Positions 8,019-15,595 of a DNA stretch of 64,000 nucleotides are shown here, one piece after another. A model generated the notes under the pieces. It was not told the DNA's origin. It was given only the letters and a program-made list of their open reading frames with translations, and did not search any database. Position 1 is the stretch's first letter. Every line of letters starts with the position of its first letter. A program made the position numbers and the translations under genes. Origin of the DNA: Aquimarina amphilecti (GTDB lineage Bacteria; Bacteroidota; Bacteroidia; Flavobacteriales; Flavobacteriaceae); contig NZ_FOAB01000012.1 of the NCBI RefSeq assembly GCF_900109375.1, forward strand, positions 1 to 64,000, read 5' to 3'.

Positions 8019-9809
8019 TTAATGATCGATAGCTGCTCCTGCTTCACTTGGAATTCTAATATTATCTACGATCTCTTGCACATCTTTAGGAGGTGCGCTA
8101 GTAAACTTACATACTACTAACGAAACAACGAAGTTAATGACCATCGCCACTGCACCAAAACCTTCAGGAGATATCCCAAACCACCATTCGCTTGATGGAG
8201 GAAGCGTTTCATCAAACCATCCAAGTTTATATTTGATCATATACAATAACATACATAATATTCCAACAATCATTCCTGCAACTGCACCTTCTTTATTCAT
8301 TCTTTTGTAAAAAATACCCAATACTATTGCTGGAAAAAAGGAGGCTGCTGCCAAACCAAAAGCCAGTGCCACTACTGCTGCCACAAATCCAGGAGGGTTT
8401 ATTCCAAAGTATCCCGCTACGCATACTGCAGCTACTGCAGAAAGACGAGCAGCAATAAGCTCTCCTTTTTCAGAAATATCCGGTTTGATCATTTTTTTAA
8501 TCAAATCGTGTGATACTGAAGATGATATTACTAACAATAAACCAGCTGCCGTAGACAAAGCTGCTGCCAACCCACCTGCAGCTACTAAAGCTATTACCCA
8601 GTTAGGAAGGTTTGCGATTTCTGGATTTGCCAATACCATAATATCTCTATCTACAAATAATTCATTTTTTGTAGCAGCATTCACATTAGTAATTACTCTT
8701 TCGCCATTTTCACCACGATTTTCACCGTCAAAAATTGGTTTATTTTTATTTCCTTTCACAGAATGCCCATTAGCATACTGAACTTGACCATCTCCATTTT
8801 TATCCGTCCATCCAAGCAATCCTGTATCTTCCCAGTTCTTAAACCACTCTGGAAGCTCTTCATATTTTTTATTTTGCACAGACTCGATTAAGTTTGTTTT
8901 AGCAAAAACAGCAACCGCAGGAGCAGTAGTATATAAAATAGCTATTAATAACAAAGCATATCCTGCAGATTTACGAGCATCTTTAACTCTTTTAACTGTA
9001 AAAAACCTAACTATCACATGTGGTAGTCCCGCTGTACCAACCATCAATGCCAATGTTATCGCAAAAACATCTAGTGTTGATTTTGAACCATCTGTATAAG
9101 CTGCAAAACCAAGTTCTGTACTAAGCCCATCCAACTTATCTAACAAATACATTTCAGATCCATCTGTCACTGTACCACCAAAACCTAATTGTGGAATAGG
9201 GTTCCCTGTCATTTGGATAGAAATAAAGATTGCAGGTACCATAAAAGCAAATATTAATACACAATATTGCGCTACCTGGGTATATGTAATACCTTTCATT
9301 CCCCCTAATACAGCATAAAAAAGAACAATTATCATCCCTATAATTACACCTGTATTAATATCAACTTCTAAAAATCGAGAAAAAACAATTCCTACACCTC
9401 TCATTTGTCCGGCTACATAGGTGAAAGAAACCAATAAAGCACAGAATACAGCTACTGACCTTGCTGTCTTAGAATAATATCTATCTCCTATAAAGTCCGG
9501 CACTGTGAATTTCCCAAATTTCCGAAGGTATGGAGCTAATAATAAAGCTAATAAAACATAACCTCCTGTCCATCCCATCAAATAAACAGCTCCATCATAT
9601 CCAGCAAATGCAATAATCCCTGCCATCGATATAAATGAAGCAGCACTCATCCAATCAGCAGCAGTTGCCATACCATTGGCTAAAGGAGAAACCCCTCCTC
9701 CTGCTACGTAAAATTCTTTTGTCGAACTGGCTCTAGACCAGATAGCAATACCTATATATAATGCAAACGTTACTCCTACTAGGATATACGTCCATAATTG
9801 AACACTCAT
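8019..9809 (-). CDS. Sodium:solute symporter, large subunit (acetate permease-like, VC_2705 type)
   Basis: This 596-residue inner-membrane protein of the sodium/solute symporter superfamily resembles ActP. The signature region FYVAGGGVSPLANGMATA lies at about residues 33-50, and a large extracytoplasmic or loop segment of about 100 residues (about 310-405) interrupts the helices. That loop contains an EF-hand-like DKNGDG sequence at about 336-341. The adjoining DUF4212 gene identifies the two-component VC_2705 type, in which the small subunit accompanies the large one. Substrate is likely acetate or another short carboxylate, judged from acs and the linked sensor. It follows DUF4212 after a 152-base gap that itself contains a short hairpin (arms TTGGGA at 9851-9856 and TCCCAA at 9867-9872). 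Confidence 0.92.
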   Translation of the reverse strand: MSVQLWTYILVGVTFALYIGIAIWSRASSTKEFYVAGGGVSPLANGMATAADWMSAASFISMAGIIAFAGYDGAVYLMGWTGGYVLLALLLAPYLRKFGKFTVPDFIGDRYYSKTARSVAVFCALLVSFTYVAGQMRGVGIVFSRFLEVDINTGVIIGMIIVLFYAVLGGMKGITYTQVAQYCVLIFAFMVPAIFISIQMTGNPIPQLGFGGTVTDGSEMYLLDKLDGLSTELGFAAYTDGSKSTLDVFAITLALMVGTAGLPHVIVRFFTVKRVKDARKSAGYALLLIAILYTTAPAVAVFAKTNLIESVQNKKYEELPEWFKNWEDTGLLGWTDKNGDGQVQYANGHSVKGNKNKPIFDGENRGENGERVITNVNAATKNELFVDRDIMVLANPEIANLPNWVIALVAAGGLAAALSTAAGLLLVISSSVSHDLIKKMIKPDISEKGELIAARLSAVAAVCVAGYFGINPPGFVAAVVALAFGLAAASFFPAIVLGIFYKRMNKEGAVAGMIVGILCMLLYMIKYKLGWFDETLPPSSEWWFGISPEGFGAVAMVINFVVSLVVCKFTSAPPKDVQEIVDNIRIPSEAGAAIDH

Positions 9810-9961
9810 AATTTCATTTCTTAAATTGTTACACTAATTTATTTCTAACATTGGGAGATTTGGATTTCCCAAGAGATTCTTTTTGAATAGAATAAAATTT
9901 TAAAACCTTATTCTCAAGATTGATTCAAAGATTGCAGATAATCTAAATATAGTTATCTACA

Positions 9962-10225
9962 TTAATCTTTATCGTAGCCATATTTTTTATCCAACTTGTT
10001 CATTAAACGTACATATACAAATATCAAAACAACGAATACATAAATAGAACCTTGTTGAGCAAACCAAAAGCCAAGGCGGAAACCACCTAGTCGTATATTA
10101 TTTAAAGCATCTTTAAATAAAATACCTGCTCCATATGATACTAAAAACCATATTGCAAGAAGAATAAAAAGATATTTGACATTTTCTTTCCAATAGGCTT
10201 TAGCCTTTTTCTGTTTTTCTATCAT
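9962..10225 (-). CDS. DUF4212 symporter small subunit
   Basis: This 87-residue protein has two membrane helices (about residues 18-37 and 55-75), with a conserved-looking RLGGFRLGFWFAQQGS stretch before the second. This matches DUF4212, the small partner of VC_2705-type sodium:solute symporters; the large subunit is the next gene on this strand. The gene starts 11 bases after the porin stop, so porin and small subunit are probably co-transcribed. The subunit's mechanism is not established. Confidence 0.9.
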   Translation of the reverse strand: MIEKQKKAKAYWKENVKYLFILLAIWFLVSYGAGILFKDALNNIRLGGFRLGFWFAQQGSIYVFVVLIFVYVRLMNKLDKKYGYDKD

Positions 10226-10236
10226 AATTCTGGATT

Positions 10237-11469
10237 TTATAAGTATATCATGGCTTGCAAGGTTAACAAACCTTGTGCATCATTATCACCATACTTTGTG
10301 TTTTGATACTCTAATGTTAGTTTAGAGTTATGTCCACTAATATATGCATTAGCTCCTATACCAAAACTGGTAGCATTATCATCAATAGCATCTATCGATC
10401 TTGTTTTTAATAAAGCATAGGGTTGAAATTTTATTTTCTTATCCGCATTAGGAATTACATATCCCACATGTCCGTACAACATGGATCCTGTTTCATAAGT
10501 TTGTCCCAATGTAAAATTCTCTCCATAATCATTATTCTGATACGTAGCATATGCAGTTATAGCCGAACCATTATCTCCAATTGGAGCATCATAAAAAGCA
10601 TCAACCGCAAAAATTGCAACATTTTCTCCTTCTAAAGTACCATCTGCATTTGCACGAACACTCCCATCGGGATGATAAAAGAATCCCGCACCTACATTAA
10701 ACACTTTTTTACCACCTAAATAAGTTCCTACTTTGTAAGGTAAGAAATTTGATTCTTTGTCCATGAAATTATACTCGAAATATCCAGCAAAATTCTTTCC
10801 CGCATCTTTAGATCCTAACAACCTGCGCCCTGCATATACTGCAGGCCCATTAGCCACAGGATCGGTTGCTTCCTGAAGATTATTGGTTAAAGACTCATTC
10901 ACAGCAACCTGATATTGAAATTTACCAAAAGAACCTTTAGCATAAATCCCAATATGACGTGCAAATTGATCTGACAATCCTATGGTGGCCCATGATTGTC
11001 TGTTATTATCTAAAGTCATCATATTAAGTGTACTCTGATTATTTAATCTAGAAATCCCATTCCAATAATGTAAACCACCACCAATTGCGTGATTCGCTCC
11101 AAGACTATATTGTACCCAAACTCCATGAAAAAACAATTGAGAGCTTTCTCCGAGCCCAGTAGGACTTTGATTATTAGCATTTAAACTATTTAATCCAAAA
11201 TGAGTAAGAATAAGAAAATCTTTATTTATTTGTGAATACAACAATATACGAGCTCTTCTAATACTAAGATTAGTTTTACTTACATCATCAGGAACATCAT
11301 CATTATATTGCGCCCAAAATTGAGCCCAAGAAATTACTCTAAAATATTTCGAGCCATCCTCATTAAGCTTCACTTTTAATCCTCCTGTATAATCAGGGGA
11401 ACCTTGTGAATACGAATACTGAAAAGTACAAAGAACTATACCTATCAGCAATATTATTTTTTTAAACAT
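10237..11469 (-). CDS. Outer-membrane porin
   Basis: This 410-residue protein has a signal peptide cleaved near SYSQ (about residue 21). The rest is composed of alternating hydrophobic/polar strands with aromatic girdle residues, and it ends in LQAMIYL, typical of an outer-membrane beta barrel. The region SWAQFWAQYNDD near residue 50 and the phrase LGLNSLNANNQ-like loops fit the Bacteroidota porin family found beside acetate symporters. As first gene of the minus-strand acetate cluster it probably gives the substrate a path across the outer membrane. Specificity cannot be read from sequence. Confidence 0.82.
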   Translation of the reverse strand: MFKKIILLIGIVLCTFQYSYSQGSPDYTGGLKVKLNEDGSKYFRVISWAQFWAQYNDDVPDDVSKTNLSIRRARILLYSQINKDFLILTHFGLNSLNANNQSPTGLGESSQLFFHGVWVQYSLGANHAIGGGLHYWNGISRLNNQSTLNMMTLDNNRQSWATIGLSDQFARHIGIYAKGSFGKFQYQVAVNESLTNNLQEATDPVANGPAVYAGRRLLGSKDAGKNFAGYFEYNFMDKESNFLPYKVGTYLGGKKVFNVGAGFFYHPDGSVRANADGTLEGENVAIFAVDAFYDAPIGDNGSAITAYATYQNNDYGENFTLGQTYETGSMLYGHVGYVIPNADKKIKFQPYALLKTRSIDAIDDNATSFGIGANAYISGHNSKLTLEYQNTKYGDNDAQGLLTLQAMIYL

Positions 11470-11579
11470 TGAGTTCTAAAGATTAGATTAGTAATAAAAT
11501 GATATTGTGCACACCACTAATCTCTTAAAAACCACGAGTTAAATAAAAACTAATATAGCTTTTTGTTAATTTGTTATAT

Positions 11580-11999
11580 TTATTTACGAAAACGCTCCCA
11601 TTTTATAAGCATAAACTTATCCCCTAACTCAGTCACAACAAAACCTGCACCTGATAAATTATCTAAATCTTGAAAATATTTTGACAACTCTGAACCATTA
11701 AGAATTTTATAAGTTGGGTGATAATCATAATTATATGGCCTTTTTATATTATACTTTTTCACCCAGTTCATTATACTAACATGTGAAACTCCCAAAATCC
11801 GCTCTATTTCTCTATACGTCAAACCTTCTAAATACAACTGAAGCGCCTTATTCACATAGTAATCATCAATTTTCTTTCCTATTTTGTTTACTGAAAAATA
11901 ATAATCACACGATTTACATCGATATCTCTGCCTATTATTAACTACACCGCTCTTTATGTACCTATTAGAACCACAGTTTGGACAGGTTTGAATTTTCAT
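11580..11999 (-). CDS. Zinc-ribbon/HTH DNA-binding protein related to IS1-type transposase N-termini
   Basis: This 139-residue protein has a four-cysteine zinc ribbon (C6, C9, C28, C31) as in InsA of IS1 and related elements. A helix-turn-helix region (about residues 55-85, containing YREIERILGVS) follows, then a C-terminal part of about 50 residues with no DDE/DEDD catalytic motif. No terminal inverted repeats or target duplications flank it, and no second transposase frame is present. I infer a domesticated DNA-binding regulator, most likely of the neighbouring acetate genes, which start 110 bases downstream on the same strand. An 8-base inverted repeat sits directly at its start codon. The alternative is a decayed insertion sequence, but the intact frame argues against that. 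Confidence 0.8.
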   Translation of the reverse strand: MKIQTCPNCGSNRYIKSGVVNNRQRYRCKSCDYYFSVNKIGKKIDDYYVNKALQLYLEGLTYREIERILGVSHVSIMNWVKKYNIKRPYNYDYHPTYKILNGSELSKYFQDLDNLSGAGFVVTELGDKFMLIKWERFRK

Positions 12000-12024
12000 A
12001 TATATTTAATTTGCATAAATATAT
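12000..12024 (-). promoter_or_regulatory. Operator-like inverted repeat at the zinc-ribbon gene start
   Basis: ATATATTT (12000-12007) and AAATATAT (12017-12024) form a perfect 8-base inverted repeat one base upstream of the start codon. It could be a site for autoregulation. In such AT-rich sequence chance is a real alternative. Confidence 0.3.
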
Positions 12025-12152
12025 TAATTTAGCAATAAAAAATTAATAATTATTAACATCAAAATCTAACAAATACTTATTTATCCTTAACTTTTAATAT
12101 TAAAATCGTTAAGTTTTATAAATTATAATGCTAATTTAATTTCTTTGCGTTT

Positions 12153-12707
12153 ATGGCGGATGAACTAATAGACATATTGGATAAAAACGGTGAATTCACG
12201 GGAGAAGTAAGATTAAAATCCGAAGCGCATCAACTAGGGCTTTATCACGCAAGTGTCCATATATGGCTATACACAAACGATAAAAAAGTGTTACTGCAAA
12301 AAAGAGCCAAGAATAAAGACACTTATCCAAGTCTTTGGGATGTATCCGTTGCAGGACATATCTCTGCAAATGAATCCAAGGAAGATTCAGCTATACGGGA
12401 AATTGAAGAAGAAATTGGTTTATCTCTGAACAAAAAAGATCTAGATTTTATTGGAAGTTATCTATCAGAAAAACAACCAACCATTAAGATAATAGATAAG
12501 GAGTATCATTATATATACTTAGTAAAGTTAACCCAACCAATAGAAAAGCTTACTCTCCAAAAAGAAGAAGTTGATGATGTTAAACTAATTCCTATTGAAC
12601 AGATAAAAAATGATTTAAAGAATTTAGAAACCACAAAACAATACGTTCCTCACGATATTGAATATTATAATTTTATTCTTAAAGAAATCACAAATCGATT
12701 CGAATAA
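12153..12707 (+). CDS. NUDIX hydrolase (IDI-like branch)
   Basis: This 184-residue protein contains a perfect Nudix box, GX5EX7REUXEEXGU, from G to L in GHISANE...REIEEEIGL (about residues 68-90). The opening DELIDILDKNGEFTG and the following HQLGLYHASVHIW are typical of the isopentenyl-diphosphate isomerase-like/YfcD branch of NUDIX proteins. True isomerase activity would need extra residues that I cannot confirm, so a diphosphate-hydrolase role is safer. It stands alone, divergent from the zinc-ribbon gene, with Dps following about 94 bases later. Confidence 0.88.
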   Translation: MADELIDILDKNGEFTGEVRLKSEAHQLGLYHASVHIWLYTNDKKVLLQKRAKNKDTYPSLWDVSVAGHISANESKEDSAIREIEEEIGLSLNKKDLDFIGSYLSEKQPTIKIIDKEYHYIYLVKLTQPIEKLTLQKEEVDDVKLIPIEQIKNDLKNLETTKQYVPHDIEYYNFILKEITNRFE

Positions 12708-12761
12708 TACCTCAATTACTAGTAACTATCGTAACTTTAAAATAAACATTCAAAACTATAG

Positions 12762-12769
12762 TATTTTTG
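12762..12769 (+). promoter_or_regulatory. -7 element upstream of dps
   Basis: TATTTTTG matches TAnnTTTG and lies about 32 bases before the dps start codon. No good TTTG -33 element is at the expected spacing, so this is only partly supported. Confidence 0.4.
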
Positions 12770-12801
12770 TATTGAAATTAAAAAACCAATAAACAAAAAC
12801 T

Positions 12802-13254
12802 ATGAAAAATTCAAATAATACTACCGTAAAAGAATTAAATGTTCTATTAGCTGATTATCATTTATACTATCAAAAGCTTAGAAACTTTCATTGGAACATA
12901 ACTGGACGGAATTTTTTTGAGTTACATCTTAAGTTTGAAGAGCTATATGAAGATGCTAAATTAAAAATTGACGAAATAGCCGAAAGAATTTTAACTCTTA
13001 GAGCAAAACCTATCAGCAATTATAGTTCTTACCTAACAACTTCTTCTCTAAAAGAAGCTGAAACTAATTTAGTAGATCACGAAATGGTGACTATGATTCT
13101 TAGAGATCATGATACTATTTTAAAACAATTAAAAATAGTTACAAAGAAAGCCGAGGAAGCAGGAGATGATGGAACCTTAGACATTACTGGAACATATATT
13201 GCGGATTTAGAAAAAACAAGCTGGATGTTAGATGCTTGGAATCAAAAAAGTTAA
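12802..13254 (+). CDS. dps: Dps family ferritin-like DNA-protecting protein
   Basis: This 150-residue four-helix ferritin-like protein has the Dps ferroxidase signature across the dimer interface: NFHWNITG (about residues 33-40) with the histidine ligand, then FELHLKFEELYED with the acidic ligands (about 43-55), and ERILTLRAKP. Dps dodecamers store iron with hydrogen peroxide as oxidant and protect DNA in oxidative stress and starvation. Length is normal. The N-terminus is short, so DNA binding through a lysine-rich tail is not obvious. A lipoprotein gene follows after 12 bases and may be co-transcribed. Confidence 0.92.
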   Translation: MKNSNNTTVKELNVLLADYHLYYQKLRNFHWNITGRNFFELHLKFEELYEDAKLKIDEIAERILTLRAKPISNYSSYLTTSSLKEAETNLVDHEMVTMILRDHDTILKQLKIVTKKAEEAGDDGTLDITGTYIADLEKTSWMLDAWNQKS

Positions 13255-13266
13255 AACTCATATAAA

Positions 13267-14130
13267 TTGAAACTAAAAATATTCACTCTCTTAGTATGCA
13301 TTACATTATCTGTTAGTTGTCAAAAGAAAAGTCATCAGGATTTCTTAAAAGTAAATCAATTATCAAATTCGTTAAAGGAAATATCTGGAATTACTGGTTT
13401 CCCTAATGAACCACATTTATACGCTATAAATGATTCTGGAAATGATAATGTACTTTTTCGTTTAGATAAAAAAGGCAAAATTCTAAATAAAATCAAGATT
13501 CCTAACAGTAAAAATGTTGATTGGGAGGACTTGGCCTATGATCATCAAAACAATTTATATATAGGTGATTTTGGAAATAACAATAACGATAGAAAAAAAT
13601 TAAAGATCTATAAAATCTCCGGGATTTCTTCAAATACTCCAGAAACTAGTGTTATAGAATTTACTTTAGAAGATCAGAAAAAGTTTCCACCATCTAAAAA
13701 GAAAAGAAATTTTGATATAGAAGCTTTCATTTACAAAAATGGAAGCTTTTATCTATTCACCAAAAACCGGAGTACTAAATTTAATGGAAAAACAAAACTA
13801 TATAAACTACCTAATGCAGTAGGAGAAATACAGATAGCCAAACTAATTGACAGCTATAAAATATGTGATGACTCCAATGATTGCTTCGTATCTGGTGCTG
13901 CAATAAACCCCAAAGGAAACAAAATTGCATTACTTACCTATAACAAAATATTTATTTTGTCAGACTTTGATGGAGATAATTTGTTTAATGGAGAGATCAA
14001 AAAAATAAAGCTTAATCACTTTTCGCAAAAAGAAGGTATTTGTTTTAAAAACGATTCAACCTTAATTATTGTTGATGAAAAAAGGAAGAATTCTAAAGGA
14101 AAAATATACGAATATCGTTTAAACGAATAG
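13267..14130 (+). CDS. Lipoprotein with beta-propeller-like fold
   Basis: This 287-residue protein starts with TTG; the choice is supported because it gives a proper lipoprotein signal (MKLKIFTLLVCITLSVSC, lipid-bearing Cys at about 18). The mature part has repeated short motifs such as HLYAINDSGND, NLYIGDFGNNNND, FYLFTKNR and IALLTY, spaced like blades of a beta propeller. This resembles SdiA-regulated or esterase-like surface propellers in Bacteroidota, but I cannot name a function. It lies 12 bases after dps and is convergent with the GNAT gene, with only 10 bases between stops. Confidence 0.75.
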   Translation: MKLKIFTLLVCITLSVSCQKKSHQDFLKVNQLSNSLKEISGITGFPNEPHLYAINDSGNDNVLFRLDKKGKILNKIKIPNSKNVDWEDLAYDHQNNLYIGDFGNNNNDRKKLKIYKISGISSNTPETSVIEFTLEDQKKFPPSKKKRNFDIEAFIYKNGSFYLFTKNRSTKFNGKTKLYKLPNAVGEIQIAKLIDSYKICDDSNDCFVSGAAINPKGNKIALLTYNKIFILSDFDGDNLFNGEIKKIKLNHFSQKEGICFKNDSTLIIVDEKRKNSKGKIYEYRLNE

Positions 14131-14140
14131 TGATATTTAA

Positions 14141-14680
14141 CTATTTCCAATCCTCTTCTAACATAGCAAATTCATAATTATCAGACCAGCCTGTTTTAAG
14201 TGGTAACACTTTTCTTTTGTGACCTTCTTTGATCATTCCTATTTTTTCTAGAACTCTTACAGAGCCTATATTTTCAATTGCACAACCTGCTTCCACTCTA
14301 TGCAATCCAATTTCTTCAAAACTAAATTTCAATATTCTTCTAGCTGATTCAGTCGCATACCCTTTTGACCAAAAATCTGGATGCAATTTATACCATATAG
14401 ATCCTATGCTATACTTTGGATTTCCAATTTTTAGAGAAACCAAACCCATAAACTCTTCATTAGCAATATTTTGTATCGAAAACACAAACTCTTTTCTCAT
14501 TTCAAAATCATCTATCCATTCTTGTAGATATACATTTGTAACTTCTTTGTTTGTAGGTATACCCAAAGCATTATATTGATCAACTTCTGGAATAGAAAGT
14601 AATTCATGAACCTCAGACAGGTTTGATACTTCAACACTTTTTAATAGTAAACGATCTGTAAGTAATTTAAATGTTTTCAA
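14141..14680 (-). CDS. GNAT family N-acetyltransferase (RimJ/RimL type)
   Basis: This 179-residue protein has the GNAT fold of the RimJ/RimL branch. It opens with TDRLLLKSVE, has the acetyl-CoA-binding region around WSKGYATESARRILKFSFEE (Q/RxxGxG/A-like, about residues 108-127), and ends with the RVEAGCAIENIGSVRVLEKIG element typical of this branch. The substrate, an N-terminal or small-molecule amine, cannot be deduced. It is monocistronic. Confidence 0.9.
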   Translation of the reverse strand: MKTFKLLTDRLLLKSVEVSNLSEVHELLSIPEVDQYNALGIPTNKEVTNVYLQEWIDDFEMRKEFVFSIQNIANEEFMGLVSLKIGNPKYSIGSIWYKLHPDFWSKGYATESARRILKFSFEEIGLHRVEAGCAIENIGSVRVLEKIGMIKEGHKRKVLPLKTGWSDNYEFAMLEEDWK

Positions 14681-14993
14681 AATAATTAATTATAATTTAT
14701 ATGATATACAATCTAATCAAACTTTAGGTAATTTAAAAAACCAGAAAGTTATCAACACACTCTCACTTAAACTAAAGGTTTAACTCTTTGTCGACAAAAA
14801 CAATAAAACCAAGACTTGGTGCGTATAAAAAAGTAGTACAAAACTTACTTTTTAACAATTACTAATATCCAACAACACCTTTACAGTTGATTATTAGCGA
14901 TTTACAGTGTTTTTTATTATTAAATTAGCAAGAGAGAATCTATTCAAAACTATATGATTTTCTCTATATAACCCCCAAAACCCTATTTTATAT
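14681..14993. other. Intergenic region with a 12-base palindrome
   Basis: No gene is visible in these 313 bases between the divergent GNAT gene and a small exported protein. A perfect palindrome TTTGTCGACAAA lies at 14787-14798, which may be an operator or chance. The rest is AT-rich and no consensus promoter stands out. Confidence 0.4.
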
Positions 14994-15281
14994 ATGAAAG
15001 CCTATCCAGCTTATCTAATGTTGATAACCTTTTTTTCATCTGGTCTACTTTTTTCACAACAAAACGTACTTATCGATGGAAGCGAAGTTTCTCAACACAA
15101 AATACAAGAAACTACAAGTAACAACTCAAAAATTATCAAAAAAAAAGCAACACCTCTATCTATTACAAAAGCACCATTGATTGATAAGGCCAAAACCAAT
15201 AATATAAAAAGTAAAGCCATTTCAAAAACATCTAATAAACCAGTTACGTCAATACCAAGAACTACAATAGATTTATTTTAA
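14994..15281 (+). CDS. Small exported basic protein, unknown
   Basis: This 95-residue protein has a signal peptide (about residues 1-22, ending GLLFSQ). The mature part is short, low in complexity and rich in Lys, Ser, Thr and Ile (for example KIIKKKATP and KAISKTSNKP). No domain is recognised. The clear signal peptide and the strong terminator about 50 bases downstream support a real transcription unit. It may be a surface or periplasmic peptide. Confidence 0.6.
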   Translation: MKAYPAYLMLITFFSSGLLFSQQNVLIDGSEVSQHKIQETTSNNSKIIKKKATPLSITKAPLIDKAKTNNIKSKAISKTSNKPVTSIPRTTIDLF

Positions 15282-15595
15282 AATAACATTTTGTTTTGTG
15301 AGCAGATTAATTAACTGCTCCTTAGTAGAAACTCCTAATATTTCGCATCTTATATTGGGAGTTTCTTATTTATTTCCGTTGTTAACAAAACAATTGCATG
15401 GTTAGGAGCACAAAAAAGTTGCAAACTATAAGTTTCAGCACCTTTATTAGTGTTTACATCAAAAGAGTAATTATAAAAACAGAAAGTAGGCCTAAAGTAA
15501 AGGTAGCAACTAACTTATATAAAAACCTTACAATATCGATGAACATTCAACCTACAATTCAAAACAGGAATATCAAATATCCAAATCAATTTCTT
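15282..15595. other. Intergenic region with hairpins and a doubtful short frame
   Basis: It contains a GAGCAG/CTGCTC hairpin (15300-15320) and the terminator listed separately. A 69-codon frame (15398-15607, plus) is open here but I do not support it as a gene: it has no recognised motif and runs into the convergent phosphoesterase gene. Confidence 0.45.
15329..15373 (+). terminator. Rho-independent terminator after the small exported protein
   Basis: A 12-base stem pairs 15329-15340 with 15353-15364 (AAACTCC against GGAGTTT, then one G-T wobble and four A-T pairs), followed by the T-rich tail CTTATTTATTT. Confidence 0.65.

Noticed and set aside
11580..12024. A complete IS1-family insertion sequence
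   Set aside because: No second transposase frame, catalytic motif, terminal inverted repeats or target duplication. Only the DNA-binding part is present, as an intact gene.
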